64,000 nucleotides of DNA, taken from NCBI GenBank assembly GCA_964036315.1, contig OZ038478.1, forward strand, positions 144,334,557-144,398,556, written 5' to 3'. The notes beneath the pieces were generated by a model. The model searched no databases. It saw only the letters and a program-made list of their open reading frames with translations, and was not told where the DNA came from. Position numbers and translations under genes: made by a program. Shown here one piece after another: positions 43,642 through 55,114 of the stretch. The stretch's first letter is position 1. The number at the start of each line of letters is the position of its first letter. The stretch comes from Acanthosepion esculentum. Taxonomy: Eukaryota > Mollusca > Cephalopoda > Sepiida > Sepiidae.

Positions 43642-43789
43642 AAATCTTTTTCGATGTCTTTTTGGCAAATATGACTTGACGTTTTTACTCTAAACAGCAA
43701 ACGACTCCATCTTAGTAATCTAATAGGGATGTTCATTTTGCTGACTTATTGAACATTCTATCGGATTATATGCTGACTTAAGTTACCCT

Positions 43790-44285
43790 CCAGTATCCAC
43801 CTCATGAATAACGTTACTTCATCATTTTTCTACTTTTACCCGGTGTTTTTTTAAATGTCAAATACTCCCGTACTTTCAATCGGAGGATCTATATTTTCTA
43901 CTTTTTCCACTCGCTTTTTATATGTGCTACCGTCTGGAAACGAATCCTCTTTTTACGCTTAAAACAGGATTTCCCAATGGCCGGACACTTATTTTTGCTC
44001 TAGTTCTTTCCGCTATGACCAATCTTTTTTTACGGTCGTACATTTGCATTTGTGATGACAGCAATTTCTTCATTCGCGATATCTTCCAACACTTTGGGAT
44101 AGACGATGACGGAAATTTTTATTTCACACTCCGCTGAAGCGAAAAACAAATCTGCAAGGTTATTTTCTCTTCCTCTACCTTTCTACCATTTTTAACTCTC
44201 ACCGACGCTTCGAAACACTTAAGCCAGGTTTCCACATATTCAGCATCCTCCATCGGGAGTAAGTAACCGATTGGTAACGGCATAG
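43790..44285 (-). pseudogene. gypsy Gag remnant with zinc knuckle
   Basis: From an ATG at about 44,285 the minus strand reads MPLPIGYLLPMEDAEYVETW then LKCFEASVRVKN, the start of a gypsy Gag. Further on, in other frames, are KKIGHSGKN and NKCPAIGKSCFKRKK, matching degraded zinc knuckles of the type CPAxGKxCxxCxKxGH. Multiple frameshifts. The gene ends before the LTR at 43,641. Confidence 0.7.
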
Positions 44286-44299
44286 TGTTATGATAAGTA

Positions 44300-45050
44300 T
44301 TCTATCTGAGAGATGAAGTTTCAAGAGAAGCTAACTCATTTTTTATTATTGTTACAAATACACTAAATGTGCATAAGGCCAAAAGTGGGAAATGACGTGT
44401 GGCTGGTCAACATGAATTATCATACCTAGCTAACCATATTCACAGACCATCCATACCTTAGAATTTCCTTATTCACCACAAGAAATCCTCCTTCACCATT
44501 TACTCCTACATATACCAGAAAACACCATATTCACAAGGAATCTACAAAAGCGTCCCATGACATAAAAATCTATTATATGCACATTTTCATTGAAAAATAT
44601 ATATAAAAGTATAATGATTGTATAAAATGAGGAGGAGGGGATGAACATTGAAAACAAATAACACATAACAAAACACACCAACTAAAAATAACAGTTGTTA
44701 CTAGAACCCCACTCAAAAATAAGAGTAGCTGCCACATTCTGTCTTCTGACAGAATCACGAAGCTCACTCACTAACGAAGAGGGAAGAATAAAATAAATTC
44801 TGGCACGTGCAAGTCAAAGACTGCCGAAGTAGAGATGAAAAAGGAGGCCAAAAAGAAACAGGGACGTTGTGAATCTTGACTTATATTATAACAAAAGAGG
44901 TAGTCGGGAATGAGCTGGGTACGACACTTACTCGCATTAAATAGCTACACAAGAAACCACCTTGTTGTGACGAAGGGGACTTAAAAAAACAAAACCTTTA
45001 TTAAACCCGTTCTCATGAAACAAGCTTGCTACTTTCACCCCCCTTAAACG
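44300..45050. other. Spacer, nothing recognised
   Basis: No motif recognised between the gypsy relic and the Tx1-like LINE. Confidence 0.6.
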
Positions 45051-45155
45051 TTTTGTATCAGTTGTGATTTTGATCTTGAGCTAAAGCTCAATGGATTTGG
45101 TCAGATCCTGTTGAGAATAGCGTCAGTATCGAAAGATTCCCTTAATGCGTGTCGT

Positions 45156-45395
45156 TCAAATCACCATTCTTGCCAGAGCTAGCAGCTTTAGAAAAACCAT
45201 ACATTTCACTACAGAATACGGGGGCGACACATTATCGTAACTATATGCCAAATCATTGAACACTATTTTTTCGGGAGCTATACGAGCAGACAACTCCCCG
45301 ACATAATCCCAGAAGAAGCGCACCGGAGGACAATAGTAGAAGGCGTGCGAAGTATTTTCCTCTAAGCCAAGGTCACATCGATGACAGTCATGCAA
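45156..45395 (-). pseudogene. LINE C-terminal Cys/His region
   Basis: 79 open codons with CHRCDLGLEENTSHAFYYCP then VRFFWDYV. The CX2C...H...C pattern is the zinc-binding tail found at the ends of many L1/Tx1-type ORF2 proteins. Confidence 0.75.
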
Positions 45396-45628
45396 ATCCG
45401 TTAAGCCTCATCTGAAGCCTAAGTCTTTGAGAGCCCATTCCGAACCACTCGCCAGGTAATCGAATAATCAAGGTTGCTAAGTTTTCTTGAGAGTCTCCTA
45501 GACCGTGAAAGGTCACTGGACCGAGGAATGACCTTCAAGGCCGCTCGACACACTCGGAGGAAACTCGACTGATTCCGACGCTAACGACGGCCATCAGCCC
45601 TAGAATTGGGAGGAGTGATGGCAAGTCG

Positions 45629-46275
45629 AGGCGTCCCTAAAACACCTCTCCAAATTCGAGACCTCTGTCAACAGGCGGCGTAGAATGGTCGTGTCGGTGA
45701 CTCACCAACAGTGGTATTTCCACTTCTGATCGATCGGCTTCCTATGCTCCTTACATAGAGGAAGAACAGACATCCGGTAAAGGATGCGAGAAAAGACATC
45801 AGAGGTACACGCCTCAGCCCTAATTTTCAAGGACAATCGCCTTCGGAACCACGTCTGGACTGACGCTTCGACCTTTGCCTGTACCTCTAGCCAATTATTC
45901 TCCTGCTGGAAGGCGTCCCTAACACTCCTCTCCAAATTCGAGTCCTCTATCAACACACAGAGTAGGAAAGCCAAACTCGAGGTGTGTCGGATGATTCTCC
46001 AAGTGGGTCATTCCCAGCCCCCATGACACGGACGTTGGGAACAGACATTTCTTCTGAGAGAATGGTTGTGGCCACCCTTTCCATGCTTCTTACAGGGAGG
46101 AAGTACTGACAACCGGTAAAGGATGAGAGGAAAGACGTAAGTGTCACACGCCTCAGACTAACCTTCAAGGACAACCACCTTCGGAGCCAAGTTAGGACCG
46201 ATGCCCCAACATATGACTGTACCTCTGAAAAATTCTTCTCAAGCTGGTGTCCGGGCCTGAAACACACTCCAAAAA
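45629..46275 (-). repeat. Internal tandem duplication in the Tx1-like LINE
   Basis: CCGGTAAAGGATG followed by CACGCCTCAG occurs at 45,774/45,808 and again at 46,113/46,147, an offset of 339 bp. GGCGTCCCTAA next to TCCAAATTCGAG occurs at 45,629 and 45,912, with a degenerate third trace near 46,245. Minus-strand peptides EACTSDVFSRILYRMSVLPL and its degraded partner show that the same protein segment is present twice. Confidence 0.85.
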
Positions 46276-46411
46276 TTCGGACGGATCCTTCTGTTTAACC
46301 AAAGCGCCCTGGGAGAGCGACCGTCTTCCAGGTACCTAACCTCAAGCAAGAAAACTGGTTAATATTGGCCCCGTGATCTTTTCGTAACGTTCAAGCGCCT
46401 TCTGTACCACC

Positions 46412-47059
46412 TCAATGTACCACCTCAATGTCGCTGGGGCAAGACGAGAAAATTTTTACATCATCGACGTACAAAAAAAACCTGGCTTGAGACCCACAAG
46501 GGGCAACATTTCCACGTAGGGCTTGACTGCTCGCCTTGTCCCTCAACTGCTGAAAGAGATGCTCCAAAGCCAAAGCGTAAAGTAGGGGTGATAGTGGATA
46601 ACTCTGACGACCGACCGAAACCACGCAAAAGCGCACGACAGTTCTCCGTCCACAACAATGAGAGGGTGGATACAAAAAGCTAATCCACCTGCAGAAGTCG
46701 GGTTTGAACCCGCAGGCATGCAGGACAGCAGTCAGATACCCATGGTCGACCGTATCAAATGCCTTAGAGCAATCTAAATTGACCAGGGCGGCTTGCTCGT
46801 CGTATTTTGTCCCCATAGTATCGTGTTGATCAGATGTAGATTGCCATGAATTGTCCGGGCTTTCACAGCACAAATCCGCTCGGCTCCCAAGAAAATCTCG
46901 ACAACTGTCTGCAAACGCTGTGTTAGTTATCTTGTTCAAAATCTTTAACTTTGTGTTTAGCAGAGTTATGGGCTTGTAATCATCTAATCCCTCCCAACAT
47001 CCTTGAACTTTTTCACAAGCGTGATCACACCCTTGGAGATAAGGTCGGATATGGACCAC
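46412..47059 (-). pseudogene. Tx1-like LINE reverse transcriptase palm
   Basis: 215 open codons: DYKPITLLNTKLKILNKI (about 27-44), LVNLDCSKAFDTVDH (first catalytic Asp), YPLSPLLYALALEHLFQQL, and FLYVDDVKIFSS with the catalytic YVDD box. Sequence upstream in another frame (to about 47,260) supplies the fingers. The frame stops at 46,412 because a 13-bp unit, GTACCACCTCAAT, is present twice in tandem (46,404-46,416 and 46,417-46,429), shifting the phase. Confidence 0.9.
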
Positions 47060-47439
47060 TACCGGAACACGACACTCAAAATCGGCACAAAGATGAGCGA
47101 CAGTCTCAAATAAAATTCAAAGAACGGATCATCAAGTCCCAGAGACTTGCCAAGGCCGACCATCTTCAATGTAAAGTAGGCTTCGACCTCCCGAATGTAT
47201 CGATCATAACTTTGATGGATCTCATCTAAGGAAAGATAACTCTCGTGGGTGTGGCGATGCTGCCTTTTATACAGTTGCTAATTTAGATATCACAGCATAT
47301 AACTAATAAAAAAGAAACCAGGTTTTTAAATTAATTGCATGAGATATATCCGCAATCGATTGGCGCATATCAAAATTAAACCTGCCTTTTTCAAGGAAAG
47401 AGTTGACTAGGTTCCATTGTGAGAAGATATTTAAAACCG

Positions 47440-47760
47440 AATATGTGCGTAGCGTTTAAGTTTTAGAGAAAATGGAAATAAAATGGATACTCATAATTAA
47501 CAACAAGAATAAACCGTTGAACATTCTAGAGCATGTAATAAGAAAAGAGAGCTTGGAAAGTCTGATACTCACAGGAAAGGTTTATGGCAAGAGCGACAGA
47601 GGAAAGCAACGAATAACATTGAGTAAATGGATGTCGAATCTAAGCCTAGGAGAAATAGCAAAAAAAAAAAAATTAATTAAGAGTTACAAAAGACAAGAAA
47701 TTTAGGAAAGCCATGATCGCCTACATCCTGAGGTCACACGGCACATAAAGCAGACAAATT
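47440..47760 (+). pseudogene. LINE C-terminal fragment
   Basis: Plus frame 47,472-47,705 reads LEHVIRKESLESLILTGKVY then GKSDRGKQRI, followed after a frameshift by FRKAMIAYILRSHGT. This is the recurring end of RT proteins in several invertebrate LINEs (motif HVxRRexLExLxLTGKxxGKRxRGRqR). Only the last hundred or so codons remain. Strand is opposite to the Tx1-like element beside it. Confidence 0.7.
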
Positions 47761-47764
47761 CAAC

Positions 47765-48495
47765 CATTTGTGATGTGATCTTTATCCCGGCCTTTGTATG
47801 ATTTTTGTACTATTTATGTGTCAATTTGTGACCTCTGATTATATAATTCATATTATCATCTCCACCTGCCTTGGTCGTTATTAATAGATTCAGAATCATT
47901 TCTTTGTAAATAATGACGATAATTATCTTAAGCAAACTCCTCCCCAAGGTCGAAACATCAAATCTGTCAAATAAACGTGTTAATGTTTACAAAATAGTCC
48001 CTAAGCCATGACATGATATTTACACATTCCTCATATTTTTGATGTTCGTAGAAATATCTCAGCCCTCATCTACCGTGACAATTTTATGTTTCTCTTCCTT
48101 TATTACTGTTTACGAATTAAAAGAATTCAAATTAAATATGAAGGTTACGTTATTTATATTGCTTTCTTTGTTGACAAAACCGTGTAACAGAACCTCATGA
48201 CTTGCAAATATCGATGTGCATTCATAAAGAAACACGCTTTTTTCCTGAACTAAACCCGGGTTCAAAGATGTTCACCGAGTCGGAGAAGATTTATACTAAG
48301 CCCTTTATTCTCAACAGTTCATGCGCTGAATCGACGTCAGAAGAACTTGAAATATTTGTTTGCAGATAAAATATCGGTCCATTACAAAAGCGTTCTTCAA
48401 TTTTCCTTTGAATGGTATCCATAATTTCGCCTTGTAACAGCGCATGTTATCCTGGCAAGAACATGATTATATTTCTGCCATAAAACTCTCCAAAT
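47765..48495. other. AT-rich spacer
   Basis: Nothing recognised. Confidence 0.6.
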
Positions 48496-48500
48496 ATAAC

Positions 48501-48570
<70 letters not shown>
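48501..48570. repeat. (ATCT)n microsatellite
   Basis: Pure tetranucleotide run of about 17 units. Confidence 0.98.
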
Positions 48571-48597
48571 GTGTGTATTAGTGTCTCTTTGTGTGCG

Positions 48598-48599
<2 letters not shown>

Positions 48600-48668
<69 letters not shown>

Positions 48669-48672
48669 ATGC
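48600..48672. repeat. (TA)n(TG)n microsatellite
   Basis: TA run to about 48,648, then TG. Confidence 0.96.
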
Positions 48673-48824
48673 ATATATGTATGTATTGATTTAGTGATTG
48701 ATTGATTGACTTCTTATGTACGGCTTATCAAACCTCCGTAGGTTTTTTAAAGCCAGAATATATTTTTATATGTTAATTTTTTGAAGTTAATAATGATTTA
48801 CTGATACAAATTCTACTAATTAAC

Positions 48825-49350
48825 CCGGAGCTGGGAAGAAAAAGCAGGAAAATATTAGGATCATTATACCGCACCAGTAAGTATTCTGGCTTCCTTTGCT
48901 ATATTCTATTTTTATACACGCCAAATGGGACCAAAAATGGAGTATTGATGCCATATGTGGGCTGGAGCTGCCAGGTCCTCACTTGCCTCTCCTGATAGAC
49001 ATCAAAAGCGTATACTCGGCGGTGTTGGTGACTAATTAGCCCTCTTAATATCCCTTTCGCACAGACGAAACTTAAACCTCTTCTTTTAAGTCACTATTCC
49101 CAAGACAAGTTTTCTGACAAGTTACATTGGCTCCACGAGCCCTAATCTTTGCAGCGTTGACATTTCATGTAATATACACACAAATGAATCATTCTTATTC
49201 CCTTCGTATTCCATTTATAAATAGTAAATTCAACTCAGAATGTTCTTCTCATGAACTGGGAATCATAAACCAGAACATGTTTTCTCGATTTTTTCTCGAT
49301 CACTATGATCTTGATCTTTCAACTTTCTAGTTTAAGAGAGATATTTTATC
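48825..49350 (+). pseudogene. Jockey-like LINE C-terminal fragment
   Basis: Translations in shifting plus frames keep family order: GPKMEYWCHMWAGAARSSL, SHRRNLNLF, TNESFLFPSYSIYK with SLRIPFINSKFNSECSS, and DHYDLDLSTF near the end. This resembles the post-RT region of Jockey/CR1-type elements (IRPKMEYCCHIW..., LSHRR...). Stops and frameshifts abound. It differs in sequence from LINE copies A and B. Confidence 0.72.
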
Positions 49351-49515
49351 CGATGAAAATGCCAATATGTATAATATTTTTAGCATTTAATCTTTACATC
49401 AGATATATCAGTTTTCATATGTATGTCAATCTGAACGGTAAATTCTAAAAGTAACACATGTATCAAGTTACGGGTGATGCTCATATTATTTTTCGTTATG
49501 TCCAGATATTAAGAT

Positions 49516-49516
<1 letters not shown>

Positions 49517-49561
<45 letters not shown>
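49517..49561. repeat. (ATT)n microsatellite
   Basis: Pure trinucleotide run of 15 units, at the 3' side of a minus-strand LINE fragment where a (TAA)n tail would be expected. Confidence 0.97.
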
Positions 49562-49569
49562 GTTTCCTT

Positions 49570-49990
49570 TGATTTCTGGTGTGTACACATTTCTTTCCGG
49601 GTCCCGCCCAGGGACCTAAGATTAGACATAGTATCATGACACTTTCCACTGACCAATTAAAAAAACACACACACACTCATACACACACATTTTACACAGG
49701 TGAAGCCCTTCGTAAGGTGTGGTCTGTACTCATGAGAAAATATTTTTGTATTTCTTTAAACCATGAACTTCCAGAAATCCCTACAATGGGTCTACTGGAA
49801 TATTTTCCAACCAATCCGAGGATCCAACTACAACAGGGATTGCCACATTTTTGAGATTTCGATTTCAAGGCCCTTTTATTTTGATAACTTTTTAAAGATT
49901 TTCCAATATACATAGCAGTCTGCAGGGACTGCCAGATCAATAAGGAGACATTTTTGTTTACGGTCTCAATAACAATGTCTGGTCGTTTAG
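49570..49990 (-). pseudogene. LINE C-terminal fragment between two (ATT)n arrays
   Basis: Minus-strand pieces read LLIDLAVPADCYVYWK, KGLEIEISKMWQSLL, then a decayed middle and NTKIFSHEYRPHLTKGF. This matches in order the conserved end of several invertebrate RT proteins (IDxAVPxD...KYxDLxIEIxKMW...HILRKxL). Several stops are present. A CA-rich patch at 49,660-49,690 interrupts its 3' part. (ATT)n arrays lie at 49,517-49,561 and 49,995-50,042. Confidence 0.68.
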
Positions 49991-49994
49991 CTTT

Positions 49995-49995
49995 G

Positions 49996-50042
<47 letters not shown>
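49995..50042. repeat. (ATT)n microsatellite
   Basis: Pure trinucleotide run of about 16 units; further ATT-rich sequence to 50,112. Confidence 0.97.
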
Positions 50043-50043
<1 letters not shown>

Positions 50044-50114
50044 CGTTGTATTATATTATTATATATTATTAATTTTTCTTTATTATTATTATTATTGATA
50101 TTATTATTATTATG

Positions 50115-50802
50115 ACGTCTGTAAGTTTAGATATAACCGTCATCTGTCACACATAATCTCATGAACTGCTCATCTTACCTTGTCTTACGCTCATAAAACA
50201 GCACTCATTAGACCTCTACGTTGACTGGCTCTTTAGTCTTGTATGAAGTAAACATTAGTAAAAAAAATTACTGAAATATCAGGTTATCTTTATGGTGTTT
50301 TACCGTAAAGAGACTTTACATTTGAAATTACAGTATTTTTCTACTCTAATATGAGTGTATGCTGACGACACGAAATACCAAGGAAGATCTCTTCAACTTT
50401 TCGTAAACTATATAAACTCTATTCATAATAGCTTTTGTTACCACGCCCGTGCCATTTGATGCTTGCCAAACAACAATCGACAAAGAATGATATATACTTC
50501 ACTTGGAAGACGCTTGTTCTGTCATCCATGTCGGTTAACGTTTTGGACAATAGCAATAAGGAAATACTTCTGTGTTCAGGGACATGAAAATCGATAGATT
50601 TTGCAGGACTCAAGAGAGTGATTCTTAAAAAGAACTTAATTAGGCGCCAAACAACGTATTTTGTGTCTCTTTGACAGATTCTAAAAATATATGTGTAAAA
50701 ATGCCTGTACAATAATATATTACGTTATAATCAAGAGGTAGACTATATAAGTATGCATTGCCACAATATCAGTAAGTCTGTTGATTATATGTTTCTATAT
50801 GC

Positions 50803-50805
<3 letters not shown>
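50115..50805. other. AT-rich spacer
   Basis: One 97-codon minus frame (50,419-50,712) shows no recognisable family. Nothing else seen. Confidence 0.55.
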
Positions 50806-50937
<132 letters not shown>

Positions 50938-50939
50938 TG

Positions 50940-51280
50940 GATTAAATCCGACATATATTAATGTTTTACTTAAACGTTATTTTAGATGGATATTCTTATT
51001 CGAGTAAATGCTCTGTTTATAAACGGTATTTGTATTTTAATCACACTTACCGATCTGAGTATTCGATAATTCTTGTCAGAAAATATGCGTTTTCTGGTAT
51101 TCATCTAAAATAACATTTAAGAAAAATAATTTAAAATATGTAGGAATTTACTCCATTTCGGAAAATAAATATATTTTTGTTTAATTAATGGTACAAAAAC
51201 TGTACAGATATGGGTGCCTCGAGAATCGGCAGAGAATGTGAGTGCAAAAGCCCTATTTTGAAATTTGTTTAACCAGAATT
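50940..51280. other. AT-rich spacer
   Basis: Nothing recognised. Confidence 0.6.
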
Positions 51281-51282
51281 CC

Positions 51283-51347
51283 AACACGACCGAACGGTTA
51301 AACACACCTGCTCTAATGACGATTTACCATATGAGACGCAGGTTCGA

Positions 51348-51352
<5 letters not shown>
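51283..51352 (+). ncRNA. tRNA-derived SINE head
   Basis: ACGACCGAACGGTTAAACAC fits a pol III A box region (GACCGAACGGTTAA) and CGCAGGTTCGAATA holds a perfect B-box core GGTTCGAA about 45 nt later. The sequence then enters a TA array. The spacing suits a tRNA with a short variable arm or a SINE head; cloverleaf pairing is not intact. Confidence 0.58.

Positions 51353-51428
<76 letters not shown>
51347..51428. repeat. (TA)n microsatellite
   Basis: About 80 bp of TA joining the tRNA-like piece to a mariner relic. Confidence 0.97.
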
Positions 51429-51431
<3 letters not shown>

Positions 51432-52330
51432 GGTTGTCTGTAACGTAAACGCTGATATTTTAGGGAAATTGAAAGAAAAACAAAAATAATGGCATTAAAT
51501 ATTTATTCAACTAAATATGAACCATTTTGTTGCAAAACATTTCTCCATATTTCCTTCAACTTTATATCGTCCCAGAATTTCAGTTGTTTCTCGGTAAAAA
51601 ACACATTAAGGTGTTTTCATGTCATTCAAAAAAATTAAATTTTTACCATTGAGATGATTTTGCAAGGTCCTGAATAAAGGTAAATCCGAAGGAGCAATGT
51701 CTGGTGAACAAGGCGGGGCGGGAACATATCCCAGCCAAGCTTCTCAAAAGTGAGATCTGTCACTATTCTGATGGAAAATAACACCTTTTCTCTTCGCCAA
51801 TTCTGGGCGCTTTTCTTGAATTTCTGCCTTTCATTCGTCCAGCTTCGAGCAGAACTTTTCAGAATCATATGACTAGTTATTTGGTAGAAGCTCATAGTAC
51901 ATCATTTCTTTCCAGTCCAACCAGATGCACAGCATGATTTTCTTAGGATGACGACCCACTTTGAGGTGGCTAAAGTTGACTCATGTCACTTACCCCAGGA
52001 TCTTTTTCGCTGAACATTGTTGTAAACGTTGCATTTCTCATCATCCATCATATTTGCTTCAAATAGGGAACATTTTAATTGAGTTTATACAGCAAACTAC
52101 AGACGAAATTCGATCCAAAAGATCCTTTTCACTCAGATCATGTGGCAACCAAACATCGTAGCGATTTTATTCGCCAAACTTCACAAAATCCTTATGGATG
52201 GTGGCTTTTGATAAAATTAGTGTTTCTGCCAATTCCCACGTTCTGTAAAGTAAATGCATGAAGTGTCATAAATGTACCTTATAATCTTCCATGTTCATAG
52301 GGAGGCAAAATTGACAGGAATATATTGCAC
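51429..52330 (-). pseudogene. mariner transposase relic (DD34D type)
   Basis: Read from 52,330 downwards on the minus strand, fragments follow mariner order. First come the helix-turn-helix (WELAETLILSKATIHKDFV), RYDVWLPHDLSEKDLLDRIS and HPKKIMLCIWLDWK then YYELLP. Next are the decayed catalytic region (FHQN-like) and KLGWDMFPP. The final block is shifted to RIYLYSG where intact elements have a PSDYHLF motif. Many stops and frameshifts occur. The lineage is distinct from the element at 35.4 kb because the linker motifs differ. No intact TIR pair was found; the 3' side ends at GTGGGTTGTCTG beside the TA array. Confidence 0.83.
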
Positions 52331-52339
52331 TTGCATATT

Positions 52340-53490
52340 AATAACCGGCAGACGATTTATTCATATGTATGACACATTATTATGAAAGCTCATTTTGAAG
52401 AAAATATTTATTCACTTATAATTCAGAGTTTTAAAGGATGACATTTTTCGCAGGCTCTCCTATAATGTGACACTAAGAAACGGAAAGTAAAGTGTTAAAA
52501 CTAAAATATAACTTGGAACAAAACGAAAAACGTTAAAGAATAGAACAATAGATAGACTGAAAGAAAAACTGAAATTGCTTTTCATTTGAAAGTTAATTTT
52601 TAAGCAGACACGGTTTGAAGTAATCGACTTTGTTATTTTGACATTGCCAAGTAGACCGGCCAGAAGACTTCTGGCTAAGATGAACTGACATTTTGTTGAT
52701 GGCGAGGACCTAAATTGGAAGTTGAATAACAGCTCCTATGAATACCGATTGAAGAGATAATATTTGCTAATTTTTTAAGACAATGCAGAATTTTAAAAAA
52801 ATGATTCATTTCGCCTATCAAAAAGTGGAAACTGTAAACAAGTTGAGAAAATAGAATTCCTTTATGTAAAGACCAAATGCTGGGTACTTAAAGTGCGATG
52901 ATCCTAAAAAGATGGGTAGATAAGCTGACCAGAGGAAACAGCTGGTAAATTTATGTTTTCATAAACAAGACCAGGCTTGGAAAGATTTGCTGACGAGAAA
53001 TTAACAACGAATGTTTTAATACTTGTAAAACCTCGTTTGTTGAATTTAGTAATACGTTATTTCTACTTGAATATTTGCCCTTTAAAGTGGTGCTAAAGTA
53101 TTTTGCTATGTGAAGTAAAATTGTGACTATCTTTTGAAATGGACAACGGGAGATCACTTTGACAAAAAATTCCAATTGCATCTTTCTACATTACAGTTAA
53201 GGAAAGAATACACATTTATTATTTGCAGTTAGTCCATCTTTAGCATTTGAATATCCGCTTCATTCATCAATTTGCGCATTTCCCTAACCATGAATTTTCT
53301 TTAAATGTCGTGCTAGACATTCATGGCTACGAAATTGTAGACATTTTAAGCACAGGTTCTTTCTTGCCCAAACTGATTCAGTTATATTTATTCTGAATGA
53401 TATTCTTAAGTTTTTTTATTGCTATTTTTTCCAGTGTCCGTCTTGGAAGACTCGCAATATATTTTTTCATACTGTTTAATCACACTGCAC
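52340..53490. other. AT-rich spacer
   Basis: Nothing recognised on either strand. Confidence 0.6.
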
Positions 53491-53499
53491 TTCTGTTGA

Positions 53500-55110
53500 T
53501 TTATTCCCTGAATCGATATAATGTTCGAAAATAAGGGAATAGAAATGAGTTGCCTCAGTGTACGTGATGATGGCGGGCAATGGCTTGGATGTTCTTGTGT
53601 AAATGAAGAATGTATTTAGCCGGAACATCTTCCATAAAGATAGTGATACAAGAGAAAGAGGCTATCAAGGTTTCGTCTGTAGGTGATGGACTGAAGTGCT
53701 GAAAGATTTTCGTCACACACACGGTAATAATTCATTGAGCGATATATAGAACCGGCTACCATTTCTCCAGCCTCTTTAGCGAAGAATTGTATGTACGAGA
53801 TCCATGGTGTCTGGGAGGATATCGATTCTGAATCGAAATTTCAAGAATGGAGCCTCATTGAGGGTAAAACAATTCATTATGACTCGAGAAAACTCATATT
53901 ATGTTCAATGAAGAAGAATCGTTACTAGCTTCGTTTTGAATACATTGAATGTTACAAGTCAGATCTTCCCTCATTGAACTCTGCAAACAAGATCAAGGGC
54001 GAGATCAGCTGTCCTGTCCTAATCATCTAAATGTTTAGTGGCGATCCCCTATACCGTTATATCCTCTGCATAAATGTTTACTAATGACTTGAGAATTATA
54101 TTAGGCAGATGGTTAATATATAGCAGAAAAAGCGTATGACTGAGTAGAAAACATGGGGGACGCCTACAATGATTTTCTCTACTTCATGTGACTGGCCGTT
54201 CACAACAACATTCATGGTATTACCCGGCAGTAAGACCTTTAGAATTGATTAGACTTTTAAAGAAATACCATCAGCTCTCAATACCTCACCTTAGCCAAAG
54301 TCATCGAGGTGCCTTGATGGATTTATTTTAATTCGCTTCACTTACTTTATGCGTAATGGTAGTTTAGTCATTAGGTTTGTCACTCAGGTGGTTGTTTCTC
54401 TTGAGTTTTCTGGGTTATAAGACGTTCCATGCCAGAGAGAACCCATTGAGAAATGAGGGGGGTTTCTGGGTGTTCTGTTTCTGTAGAATACTGAGATAGA
54501 GGTTTCAACAGTGTATGATCAGAAGTTATCCCAGAAGGCTTTAGAGAATCGTTACATGTTCTATGAAACGGAAAATCGGTGGGAGCCTTCGTTTTGGCAA
54601 TTATTTTTGCACAGACCAGTGAGTGATCTGACGTGCTCAACATTTATTGAAACATTGATCAGGACATGAGGGGAAAAAAGAGGTCTCGAATGTTAGAATA
54701 ATGTCCGCTATATCGGGAGAATAAATGCATGTTCTGAATCAACTCGTACGCAAAGAAGAAGGTATGGCAGTGTTCTTCCTCGTTTATGTTTGGTTTATTA
54801 ACTATACGTTTTGAAGAATATTGAAATCACCACAAATATGAATGGTAGCTGAGGGGTTATCTGAGAATATATTATCAGTTATTTTACAAAATTATTATTA
54901 CAAATCCTTTACTTGTGGACAAAAAACATTCAATGCAACGGACATATTATGAATATGAACAAACGAAATCACATTAATGCTAATTCAGTCCTCGATTTAA
55001 GGCTTTTGTCTCACTGTAACCCATCTTTGATAAAGGCAACAAGCCCATGACGATGGTTGTTTTTAGCGTTTACTTTTATGATTAGGTTTGTTTAGACCGG
55101 ATTGTAAAAT
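53500..55110 (-). mobile_element. Jockey-like LINE relic
   Basis: Minus-strand order is endonuclease (about 54,830, HICGDFNI; 54,640, STSDHSLVCAKI), linker (54,643-54,380, open for 87 codons), a decayed RT palm with NIYAEDITV where YADD is expected (about 54,060-54,100), and NVFKTKLVTI. It then fades towards 53,500. It keeps endonuclease to RT collinearity but has many stops. It is distinct in sequence from LINE copies A and B. Confidence 0.82.
54380..54643 (-). pseudogene. LINE endonuclease end and linker
   Basis: Open 87-codon frame starting at the SDH motif of the endonuclease (SDHSLVCAKIIAKTKAP), then PFHRTCNDSL and ISQWVLSGMERLITQKTQEK. This is the usual linker before the RT in this LINE group. 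The Asp-His pair of the endonuclease active site is intact; the rest of the domain is fragmented upstream. Confidence 0.82.
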
Positions 55111-55114
55111 CCTG

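Larger units (their letters stand above)
41640..44290 (-). mobile_element. Composite Ty3/gypsy relic
   Basis: Minus-strand order is a Gag piece (44,285-43,790), a complete-looking LTR with PBS (43,641-43,310), a remnant of the RT-RNase H tether joined straight to the leader (about 43,140), RNase H (to 42,579), a decayed integrase zinc region and integrase core (to about 41,935). Gag lies outside the LTR, and protease plus most of the RT are missing. This is therefore two pieces or a deletion product, not one intact element. Its RNase H and knuckle motifs differ from the 8-13.6 kb element, indicating a separate gypsy lineage. Confidence 0.82.
45060..47262 (-). mobile_element. Tx1/L1-like LINE, 5' truncated, with internal duplications
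   Basis: GC-richer than its surroundings. Minus-strand order is RT fingers and palm (47,260-46,412), thumb and post-RT region (46,400-45,400), and a terminal Cys/His region (45,395-45,156). The RT motifs and the post-RT sequence resemble the Tx1 branch of L1-like elements. A second copy begins at 63,521 and runs off the window. The post-RT part contains a tandem duplication with an offset of 339 bp. Confidence 0.85.

Noticed and set aside
46951..47229. 92-codon plus-strand ORF
   Set aside because: Antisense to the LINE reverse transcriptase fingers region.
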